Shown here one piece after another: positions 1 through 6,346 of a stretch of 8,593 nucleotides of DNA (positions within the stretch are counted from its first letter, which is position 1; every line of letters starts with the position of its first letter). The notes beneath the pieces are model-generated. The model ran no database searches. It was not told the DNA's origin and was given only the letters and a program-made list of their open reading frames with translations. Origin of the DNA: an uncultured bacterium (lineage in GTDB: Bacteria > Patescibacteriota > Microgenomatia > UBA1400 > PJMF01); the NCBI GenBank assembly GCA_903891335.1, contig CAITDX010000083.1:1-8593 (forward strand). Direction: 5' to 3'. The position numbers were made by a program, and so were the translations under genes.

Positions 1-1570
1 CCAATTCATCATAAAAAAATGCTTCTTCAGGCGAGAGTTTGATAGCTGTTTGCATGAAGTCGAGGCCATTTTGATAGTTACCTTTTTTGAAACTCATTTC
101 ACCACTGGTGAAGAGATAATCAGCTTGCCAAATGCGCCAAGTTTTTTGCAGCAACACGATGGTGACGATACCAATAATTGTATAAAAAGTATATTCTATA
201 TTTTTATTTTGAGTTTTTTCATCAATCTTTTTTGAATTGATTTTTTTTAGTGTTTTAGTGTCCTCAGTCTCAATGACAATCATGCTCAAGAAGCCGAATA
301 AGAGCAAATTGGTCATCACCGTAGAGAATCCGAAAAAGTTAGAAATAAACATACCAACGATGCCGGCAGTTAGAGCGAGGTTTTGTTGCTTGTTTGGATG
401 GCGAAATACATAGAGCAGGAGCAGTACAAAAATTGCTAAGTAACTCAGTAAGCCAAATAAACCAGTATTGGCGAGTGTATTGAGTAGCTCATTATGTGCT
501 TTGTTGTACAGAAAATCCCATTCTGAGACGAGATTGTGAGCGACAGGACGATCGAGATAGTAGCTATAGGCGAAGGTTTCTACACCACTACCAAGGATTG
601 GATAACGTTGCCAGATTTTCCATGCTCCCTGCCAGACAATTTTGCGAATATCTTCTGAGGGTGTGCCGCCTTCAACAATTGTGCTGCTCTGCTGTAAAGC
701 CTGTTCTGGAGCAGTTGGTTGTAGCCACCATCGCCAGGCGGCGGCTCCTGCTGCAGCTAAGAGTATCAGGCTGGAAACGATGAATATTTGCCAGCGTCGG
801 CTTTTGCGAGTCAATATGCTACCGACGACATAGAAGCCAAGGCCAATGCCTAAACCAAGGAGGCCAGAGCGAGATTTTGTGAGCCAGAGTGCTGCGACGC
901 CACTCACCAGCACGAGCGCTAGATACAGTCTTTGCCAGTTATTTTTACGACTGAGGAGCTGTTGTAGCGCTAGAGGTAACATGGTGATGAGGAAGGCTGC
1001 TAGCCAATTTGGTTGGCCAAAACTCGCAAACACACGATCTTGCGGATTGTTGTTGGCAGTCCAACAGTTGGTATCAAAGTTTTGGGTAATCAGCAGGCAA
1101 CTTGTTGAGTGGCCGAATTTCTCAGGAATAGCCCACCAACTAATGAGCAGGGTTGAGAGAAGTAAACTACTAAGCATGACTTTGATTTTGTTACGATCAA
1201 GATTGCTGACTGCCGCATGAAATAGGGCGATAAAAGTGATGGTCGACAGGAGACCACCGTTGAAACGAGTGTAGTAGCCAAACCAAGAAGTGCGCGGATG
1301 CATCGAAAAAATAGTTGACAGTACTTGTGAGAGTAGGAAGATCCATAGCACCAAATCAAAAGGACTGCGACGGAAGATAAATTGCCTCTCGGCGACCATT
1401 TTGGCTGCCCAAAGCCCCATAATCACAATGCTGAGTAAGTAGACATAGATCATTTTGCTAAATTCAAAAAGCTCTTGATTCATCCAGGTAAAAACAAAGG
1501 GAGTCAAGAAAAAGAGCAAGTTAAAAGCGATGAAAATAAGGGTGTTTAGGAATGAAGTAGAGCGTTGCAT
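1..1570 (-). CDS. O-antigen ligase/polymerase-like membrane protein with TPR-like tail (partial, C-terminus off the left edge)
   Basis: The minus strand is open without a stop from the ATG at 1570 to the window start, giving about 523 residues. The protein has many hydrophobic membrane segments. It carries hallmarks of the Wzy_C/WaaL family: a TSWFGYYTRFNGG segment near residue 90, FGQPNWLAAF near 195, KSRSG at 232-236, and a periplasmic loop ending in the AHNELL motif. His359 there matches the conserved His of O-antigen ligases. A Lys/Asn-rich, AT-rich linker (about residues 435-460) and one more membrane helix lead to a TPR-like segment (SGEMSFKKGNYQNGLDFMQT) that continues off the edge. 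Family members polymerise or transfer lipid-linked glycans at the outer face of the membrane; the actual substrate cannot be told. An in-frame ATG at 1609 would add 13 residues. I prefer 1570 because a possible -10 hexamer overlaps the upstream one, but neither start has a strong ribosome binding site. Confidence 0.88.
   Translation of the reverse strand, partial: MQRSTSFLNTLIFIAFNLLFFLTPFVFTWMNQELFEFSKMIYVYLLSIVIMGLWAAKMVAERQFIFRRSPFDLVLWIFLLSQVLSTIFSMHPRTSWFGYYTRFNGGLLSTITFIALFHAAVSNLDRNKIKVMLSSLLLSTLLISWWAIPEKFGHSTSCLLITQNFDTNCWTANNNPQDRVFASFGQPNWLAAFLITMLPLALQQLLSRKNNWQRLYLALVLVSGVAALWLTKSRSGLLGLGIGLGFYVVGSILTRKSRRWQIFIVSSLILLAAAGAAAWRWWLQPTAPEQALQQSSTIVEGGTPSEDIRKIVWQGAWKIWQRYPILGSGVETFAYSYYLDRPVAHNLVSEWDFLYNKAHNELLNTLANTGLFGLLSYLAIFVLLLLYVFRHPNKQQNLALTAGIVGMFISNFFGFSTVMTNLLLFGFLSMIVIETEDTKTLKKINSKKIDEKTQNKNIEYTFYTIIGIVTIVLLQKTWRIWQADYLFTSGEMSFKKGNYQNGLDFMQTAIKLSPEEAFFYDEL
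241..248 (-). repeat. A8 homopolymer inside the ligase-like gene
   Basis: On the coding (minus) strand eight A residues run through codons CTA AAA AAA ATC at about residues 441-444, within an AT-rich Lys/Asn linker. Gain or loss of one A puts a stop codon in frame within about 20 codons. This would cut off the last membrane helix and the TPR-like tail. Confidence 0.6.
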
Positions 1571-1636
1571 TGTATCTTCACTATGTGCTAAATTGGAACT
1601 GTACAGCATTGTACATGTATTTTGGGAAATCTGCCT
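1565..1636. promoter_or_regulatory. Divergent intergenic control region with paired TGTACA hexamers
   Basis: This gap separates the leftward ligase-like gene from the rightward wall operon, so promoters for both should lie here. TGTACA, itself a palindrome, occurs at 1600-1605 and 1610-1615, one helical turn apart, and is followed by TGTA at 1616-1619. It could be a tandem operator or a six-pair hairpin with a GCAT loop. Rightward promoter candidate: TTGCAT (1565-1570), 18-base spacer, TAAATT (1589-1594) preceded by TGC as an extended -10. Leftward candidate: TACAAT read on the minus strand at 1613-1608, without a convincing -35. These assignments come from reading by eye and are weak individually. 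Confidence 0.35.
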
Positions 1637-2713
1637 ATGATCCAAATTCAAGATGATGTTTCTATGAACCAAAGCGTTCCGACTCCGGTCGCTATGCCTT
1701 CTCCTGTTATTGCTCAAAATTCTGATGCTAATTCGGCTCCTGCAGCTTCAACCATGAGTCAAACTTCTTCAAAAACTGACCAAACCGCTGAAATCGATCG
1801 TTTGTTGGCTGAGCTTGATAAATTGTCCAAAGAGTTGGAAGAAGAGAAGAAACCGGTTGTTGCTGCTTCCACTAGCACTCCTACCAGTGCCCCTACTGTT
1901 ACATCGGTTGCTCCCGAGCCAGTCTCTCCTGAGCCAGTTATGACAGTTGCGCCTACTCCAAAACAGGAGGAAAAGTTTGATTTCGATGCTTTCCTCGCTG
2001 ATCTTGAGAAGAAAATCGATGAAGAGGCTGCCAAAAACAAACCCGCGGTAGATAATCAAGAAATGAAGCAGGCTGCTGACCAGCCAACTGAGAAACCAAC
2101 CGAGCAGCCAGCCGAAGCTGAGCAAATAAGTGCCGCTTCAGAACAGGAAGAAACCTCGGTTGGCAGTAATGATTTCCGGCAAAATCGCCAACCGGCTCCT
2201 TTAGCAAGTGAAGATGACGGTGTCGCCGCTGCCGAAGTTGCTCCTGATAATGTCGTTAGCGATGCTGCCACTGCAGCAAAAGATGAATCAGAAGATCTGA
2301 AGTCACAAAACATTTTTGACATGTTGGGTCTAGCGACCATTAGTGATGAAGAAAAAAATCAATTCCTCGATGAGTTAGAGATGATGATTTGGGACGATTT
2401 CATTGTCCACGATCTTGAGTTGCTGCTTACGAGCGAGGAATACAGTCAAGCTCGACAAATTTTGGATGATCAAGCCAAGAGTGAGGATGAGCGCAAAGAA
2501 GCGTTGGTGGTATTTTTGGAGAAACTCATCCCTGACCTCGATGAGGTTTTGTACGAAAAAGCTTTGGAATTGAAATCTGAAATGATGGCTGAGCGACTCG
2601 CTAAAATGAAGGAAGGGGCGAGTGAAGAGGTTTTGGCCAAGGTCAAACAAGCTGAAGAGATGATTAGTCAAAACCGATGGCGCAGCGCCGTGGCATTACT
2701 GAGCAGTTCTTGA
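1637..2713 (+). CDS. Acidic disordered protein with helical C-terminal domain (DUF5663-like), function unknown
   Basis: The product has 358 residues. I chose the ATG at 1637, preceded by a weak GGGAA; a TTG at 1622 in the same frame has no support. Residues about 1-220 are low complexity, rich in Ala, Pro, Thr, Ser, Glu and Gln (for example PTEKPTEQPAEAEQ), with helical acidic stretches such as EIDRLLAELDKLSKELEEE, so mostly disordered. From residue 225 (NIFDMLGL) a compact helical domain begins, with the pattern LGL..I.DEEK..FL.EL and later FLEKLIPDLDEVL. This pattern resembles DUF5663, a short family I know mainly from Patescibacteria; the match is from memory and not verified. A charged helical tail ends in NRWRSAVALL. 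There is no signal peptide or membrane segment, so it is probably cytoplasmic. It is the first gene of the apparent mre operon, and its TGA overlaps the next ATG by one base. Its role is unknown; an adaptor or scaffold is only a guess. Confidence 0.8.
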   Translation: MIQIQDDVSMNQSVPTPVAMPSPVIAQNSDANSAPAASTMSQTSSKTDQTAEIDRLLAELDKLSKELEEEKKPVVAASTSTPTSAPTVTSVAPEPVSPEPVMTVAPTPKQEEKFDFDAFLADLEKKIDEEAAKNKPAVDNQEMKQAADQPTEKPTEQPAEAEQISAASEQEETSVGSNDFRQNRQPAPLASEDDGVAAAEVAPDNVVSDAATAAKDESEDLKSQNIFDMLGLATISDEEKNQFLDELEMMIWDDFIVHDLELLLTSEEYSQARQILDDQAKSEDERKEALVVFLEKLIPDLDEVLYEKALELKSEMMAERLAKMKEGASEEVLAKVKQAEEMISQNRWRSAVALLSSS

Positions 2714-3363
2714 TGTGGAGAGATGTATTAAAACCTAAGCACCTGCTCTTGATTGATCTGCATAGCAGCGGAGTATCTTTTTATTTAGCCAAAGATGTTA
2801 GTGAGTTGCCGGGGTTGGATTTCAGTAGTTTAGTATTGCTAGAGCAAATTTTTGACGAAGATCTGTGCAAGTTTAATGCTTTAGCTGATGCGTCACGATG
2901 GCAATCACTGCTCCAGCGCAAGCTGGCCACTTGGCAACTTCAGCAATACGCTTTAGTGTTTCTCCTTACCCATCAGGTGACTGAGTTAGAGAAGCAACTG
3001 CTTACTGCGCAATTACCATTTTGGCAACCAGCTAGTTACGTGAGTCGAGACTATTTTTATAATTTTTATCTGCTCCAGAAACGCAACTTTGGGCCAGTAA
3101 AGCTGATTATTAGTTGTTTCGCTGATTGTGCGCAGCTGAGTTTGTTTAAACAAGAGACTTTATTGAGCCACGAAACGATTGCTCTGTTTGCTTTGACTGA
3201 CCGCACCAAACATTTTTTACAGCATCAGCTGGCCTTGCAGCAGTTGAGTAAGCCTGATTGCGTCTATCTCTTTTCGCATAATCAAGCTACTGTGGTTTCA
3301 CTTCAAAAATTGAAAAAAGCGCTTGAACTTGAAGTAATTGAGATCAAACACCTGCCAGAATAA
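2713..3363 (+). CDS. Putative degenerate actin/MreB-like protein in the mreB position
   Basis: The product has 216 residues. The ATG at 2713 overlaps the upstream stop (TGATG), which implies translational coupling; an in-frame ATG at 2677 would overlap the upstream gene by 37 bases. Not recognisable by plain similarity, but its order of elements matches actin-type ATPases. LLLIDLHSSGVSFYLA (residues 11-26) sits where phosphate-1 would be. ALVFLLTHQVTELEKQLLTA (80-99) resembles the MreB stretch with TEVERRA. VKLIISCFADCAQLSLF (129-145) sits at phosphate-2, which is normally DIGGGT. CVYLFSHNQATVVSLQKL (183-200) sits at the adenosine motif, normally a Gly-rich TGGGA. All the glycines and acidic catalytic positions except Asp15 are lost, and only about 45 residues separate the last two elements, so subdomain IIB appears missing. 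It lies directly upstream of mreC, where mreB normally is. My reading is a non-hydrolysing MreB or FtsA/PilM relative; this is inference. The CDS itself is secure. Confidence 0.75.
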   Translation: MWRDVLKPKHLLLIDLHSSGVSFYLAKDVSELPGLDFSSLVLLEQIFDEDLCKFNALADASRWQSLLQRKLATWQLQQYALVFLLTHQVTELEKQLLTAQLPFWQPASYVSRDYFYNFYLLQKRNFGPVKLIISCFADCAQLSLFKQETLLSHETIALFALTDRTKHFLQHQLALQQLSKPDCVYLFSHNQATVVSLQKLKKALELEVIEIKHLPE

Positions 3364-3373
3364 GTATCATTGT

Positions 3374-4132
3374 ATGCAATCACCATTTAAAACATATGTA
3401 TTTGCCCTAATCAGCATCATGGCATTGTTTTTCATGGAATTTTTGGGACTGCTTGATTTTTTATGGCTGAAACAGCAAGCAAACCAAATCAAGCATTGGC
3501 ATTACCAATGGCTGTTGCCAATCAATCAATCACTTTCGAGTGTGCAAAATTTTTGGCGATTAAGTGCTAAGTTAGAGGATTTGCAATATCGCTATGCAGA
3601 AGCAGCTGCGCAGTTGGCGGCCATCGATGCGCTAGAAAAAGAAAATCAGGAGCTGAGGCGCCTTTTAGAAAATTCCAATCGCGATCGAGAGCAAGTCATT
3701 ATTGCTGCCCCAATCGTGTCGTTTGCCAAAAGTAGCGTGACGGTTGGTTCAAATCAAGGAGCTCAAGTTGGGGCAGCAGTGCTGTATCAGGATAATTTAC
3801 TTGGTATTTTGGGGGAGGTAAGTCAGCGCCAAGCTGAGGTGCTGTTGCTACAAAATTTACAAACAGGAGGAATTGTGGCCAAAACGAAGCAGGGGGTAAT
3901 GGGTTTAGTAAAGGGGAATGGTCGCGAAATTGTATTTACCGAAGTAGCAGCTGATGCTTCCTTAGAGAAAGGAGAGTTGGTGTACACGGCAGCCAATGCT
4001 AGCGTTGAAGCTGGTTTAGTGATTGGTAGAATTGAGGCAATCAGGCAAGATAATGTCGCCACTGCTTCAAAAGTAGCAGTAATTGAACCGTTGGTGAATT
4101 TTTATGATTTGGCGATCGTCGAAATTAAATAA
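3374..4132 (+). CDS. mreC: Rod shape-determining protein MreC
   Basis: The product has 252 residues, close to the lower end for MreC. The ATG at 3374 lies ten bases after the previous stop; an upstream in-frame TTG at 3338 is a worse choice. A short cytoplasmic N-terminus is followed by one membrane helix (about residues 8-30), then a coiled coil (about 55-100, including LEKENQELRRLLENSN). After that comes the periplasmic beta domain, with the family features APIVSF, SVTVGSNQGAQVG, LLGILGEVS, GLVKGNG, LEKGELVYTA and GLVIGRIEAI. MreC links the cytoskeletal side of the elongasome to the wall synthases PBP2 and RodA by binding and activating PBP2, whose gene lies downstream here. No clear Shine-Dalgarno site is visible, so translation is probably coupled to the preceding gene. 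Confidence 0.93.
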   Translation: MQSPFKTYVFALISIMALFFMEFLGLLDFLWLKQQANQIKHWHYQWLLPINQSLSSVQNFWRLSAKLEDLQYRYAEAAAQLAAIDALEKENQELRRLLENSNRDREQVIIAAPIVSFAKSSVTVGSNQGAQVGAAVLYQDNLLGILGEVSQRQAEVLLLQNLQTGGIVAKTKQGVMGLVKGNGREIVFTEVAADASLEKGELVYTAANASVEAGLVIGRIEAIRQDNVATASKVAVIEPLVNFYDLAIVEIK

Positions 4133-4135
4133 ACT

Positions 4136-4552
4136 ATGATTGCGAAAAGTATTTTTTTACTACTTATTTTGAGTTTAGAGGCAACTATTGGGGTGCCGTT
4201 TTTTTTCCTTTACTTGGTGTGGTTGTGGTTTGATCAATGGTCGCTTCCAAGAGGAGTTGCGGTGCAATTCATCAGTGGCTTATTTTTGGCACTGTTTTAC
4301 GATGTGAGTTGGCCGCTTTTGGCAACGATCTTGCTTGGTGCATATCTACTCAAAAAACAGATGTCTCGCGTTGATCAGTGGTTCTTATTTTGGTTGCTTT
4401 ACCTCGTAGTTATGGGTTTGCTTGCGTATATAGCGCAAATCAATTGGCAAGTCTTGAGCGGCTTGCACGGTTTGGTATTTATCGCGTATGTCTGGCTAAT
4501 TCGCCATTTTCGACATAGATCAAGTCTTTCTGGAAAAGGCTTAGTGAGATGA
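4136..4552 (+). CDS. mreD: MreD-like integral membrane protein
   Basis: The product has 138 residues, nearly all in hydrophobic helices (about four to five segments), with a basic C-terminal tail (RHFRHRSSLSGKG). MreD proteins are short polytopic proteins of poor sequence conservation, so the name rests on size, topology and on the position between mreC (three-base gap) and mrdA (four-base ATGA overlap). The segment FISGLFLALFYDVSWP resembles the MreD motif in which a Gly, an aromatic and an Asp lie in a central helix. It would act in the membrane with MreC and PBP2-RodA. No Shine-Dalgarno site is evident. Confidence 0.75.
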   Translation: MIAKSIFLLLILSLEATIGVPFFFLYLVWLWFDQWSLPRGVAVQFISGLFLALFYDVSWPLLATILLGAYLLKKQMSRVDQWFLFWLLYLVVMGLLAYIAQINWQVLSGLHGLVFIAYVWLIRHFRHRSSLSGKGLVR

Positions 4553-6273
4553 AAAGTATGCGGAGTAAAAGCACACTCCTGTTATTGGTGCTCAGTGCAG
4601 TTTTTGCACTTTTGGGATTGCGTTTGATTGAAGTTGCGCTCTTTCGCGGAGCTGATTTTTTAGCGCTTGCCGAAAGCAATCGTTATTTCTTGAAAAAAGA
4701 AGCGGCTGAGCGAGCAGTATTCCTCGATCGCTATGGAAAACCTCTAGTTGGTAATCAAAAAAAATATTTTCGATATGTTCAAAAAGATCGTTTGTATAGT
4801 GATAAGGTACCAATCAATCAGGAAGAGGCGCTGGCCTTACTCGCTACCGATAGTGCTCAAGTGACACATACATTCACGCGAATATATCCTTACGGAGAGG
4901 CTTTAGCTAATGTTTTGGGTTATTTGTCTCCAGTTACCGCAGAGGATTTAAGCAAAGAGTCGCTTAGTCTCGATGCACAGATTGGTCGCTTAGGTTTGGA
5001 GAAATTTTTTGAGAAAAATGTGCGTTCTCAACCAGGTATAAGCACCCTAGAAACCAATGCTTTGGGTCAGAAACAACGCTTAGTGGCGAGTCAGGCGCCA
5101 CTCTTTGGTCAAAATATTTCGACGACGATCGACCCCTTACTCAGTCAATTGGCTCTGCAAGCCATGCAGGGTCAAACTGGGGCAGTAGTGATTTTGGATG
5201 GTCAAAATGGACAAGTTTTGAGTCTAATCAGTAGTCCAAGTTTCGATCCCAATGTGTTTTCGGAGGGGACTGATGAAAATAAAATGCGGATTCGTGACTA
5301 TCTTCAGGATTCAGGTCAGGTGTTTTTTAATCGCAGTGTGAGTGGTGCATATCCGCCTGGTTCGGTCTTTAAAATGGTGACAGCACTAGCAGCGCTTCAT
5401 CATCAAGCGATTCAGGCTGATACCCAAGTTGACGATCAGGGCCTTTTAGAGGTGGGAGATTTCGCCTATGCCAACTGGTATTTTACGCAATATGGTCGAG
5501 TGGAGGGATTGGTTGATGTGCGCAAAGCAATAGCACGGAGCAATGACATTTTTTTCTATAAGGCTGCAGAGTGGGTTGGTCCCACGAAATTGGCAGAATT
5601 TGCTCGAGCCTTTGGCTTTGGGCAGAAAACCGGCTTGCAAATTGATGGAGAAGCCACTGGTCTTGTTCCTGATCCAGCCTGGAAAGAACAAACTCGAGGT
5701 GAAAATTGGTATCTTGGTAATACCTATCATTTTGGTATTGGCCAGGGCGATCTACTGGTGACCCCGTTGCAAATAGCCACCATGACTCAAGCAATTGCCC
5801 ACAACGGTCGGCTTTGCCCTGCATCATTACTTAAGGATGGGCAAATTTGGTGCAAGGACTTGGCGTTGCAGCAAGAGCACCTAGACTTAGTTATATCGGG
5901 AATGCTGGCTGCTTGTAGCGCTGGCGGGACTGCTTATCCATTGTTTGTATTTAATCAACAGCAACCTTTCGTGGCTTGTAAAACAGGTACCGCTGAATTT
6001 GGAGCAGCTGATGAGCGCGGTTATCGACGCACCCACGCTTGGCTGACAGCCATCATTTATCTCGATCGTGCCGAGGGCTACGAGCTGAAAGAACCCTGGT
6101 TTAGCGCTGGGGATGCATTTCCTAGGCAACTAATTATCACGGTGCTTGTCGAAAGTGATCAGGACAAGCCATTTAAGGAGGGTTCAGCTGATGCAGCGCC
6201 GGTGGTGGAGCGAATTTTGTCAGGATTACTTGATAAAAATTCTGCGACATCGGCGGCAGAAACTCAAAATTAG
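4549..6273 (+). CDS. mrdA: Penicillin-binding protein 2, class B peptidoglycan transpeptidase
   Basis: The product has 574 residues and is anchored by one N-terminal membrane helix (about residues 9-28). A pedestal/dimerisation domain follows (AERAVFLDRYGKPLVGNQ; IYPYGEALANVLGYLS; GRLGLEKFFE). The transpeptidase domain begins near residue 190 (STTIDPLLSQLALQAM). All three active-site motifs are present: SVFK at 272-275 (Ser272 nucleophile, Lys275), S-N-D at 331-333, and KTGTAE at 478-483. The pedestal pattern plus the mre gene context point to the elongasome PBP2 rather than divisome PBP3/FtsI. The enzyme cross-links new glycan strands outside the membrane with RodA as glycosyltransferase partner; no rodA is in the window. 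Its ATG overlaps the mreD-like stop; a second in-frame ATG at 4558 is possible. The C-terminus ends in a short polar tail with no extra domain. Confidence 0.95.
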   Translation: MKSMRSKSTLLLLVLSAVFALLGLRLIEVALFRGADFLALAESNRYFLKKEAAERAVFLDRYGKPLVGNQKKYFRYVQKDRLYSDKVPINQEEALALLATDSAQVTHTFTRIYPYGEALANVLGYLSPVTAEDLSKESLSLDAQIGRLGLEKFFEKNVRSQPGISTLETNALGQKQRLVASQAPLFGQNISTTIDPLLSQLALQAMQGQTGAVVILDGQNGQVLSLISSPSFDPNVFSEGTDENKMRIRDYLQDSGQVFFNRSVSGAYPPGSVFKMVTALAALHHQAIQADTQVDDQGLLEVGDFAYANWYFTQYGRVEGLVDVRKAIARSNDIFFYKAAEWVGPTKLAEFARAFGFGQKTGLQIDGEATGLVPDPAWKEQTRGENWYLGNTYHFGIGQGDLLVTPLQIATMTQAIAHNGRLCPASLLKDGQIWCKDLALQQEHLDLVISGMLAACSAGGTAYPLFVFNQQQPFVACKTGTAEFGAADERGYRRTHAWLTAIIYLDRAEGYELKEPWFSAGDAFPRQLIITVLVESDQDKPFKEGSADAAPVVERILSGLLDKNSATSAAETQN

Positions 6274-6346
6274 TTATATGTTTGAGGGGTAATTACAGAA
6301 ACGCTTCGCTTTATGCAACCTTGCTGTGGCAAACTCAGGGTTGCGT
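6274..6346 (+). other. Short intergenic gap between mrdA and dprA
   Basis: These 73 bases hold no gene. There is an eight-base palindrome GTAATTAC at 6289-6296 but no stable hairpin with a T run, so no intrinsic terminator is visible. No convincing -35/-10 pair was found. dprA may be read through from the wall operon or from a promoter I cannot recognise. AGGG at 6337-6340 is the likely ribosome binding site for dprA, six bases before its ATG. Confidence 0.5.

Noticed and set aside
50..1359. Several short open frames on both strands (for example 496-783 and 846-1220 plus, 1090-1359 minus)
   Set aside because: They are shadows of the long minus-strand ligase-like gene, which has coherent membrane and family motifs across the whole stretch.
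1622..1636. TTG start extending the acidic protein by five residues
   Set aside because: The ATG at 1637 is a better start and nothing upstream supports the TTG.
2677..2712. Earlier ATG for the actin-like gene
   Set aside because: It would overlap the upstream coding region by 37 bases; the TGATG arrangement at 2711-2715 is the typical coupled start.
3338..3373. TTG start extending MreC upstream
   Set aside because: The added residues are polar and unlike an MreC N-terminus, and they overlap the preceding gene; the ATG at 3374 fits better.
4549..4552. Alternative genetic code with TGA as glycine
   Set aside because: TGA ends both the acidic protein and the mreD-like gene exactly at the next gene's start, so it is read as a stop.
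6302..6308. Possible hairpin CG-CTT-CG after mrdA as a terminator
   Set aside because: Only two base pairs form and no T run follows.
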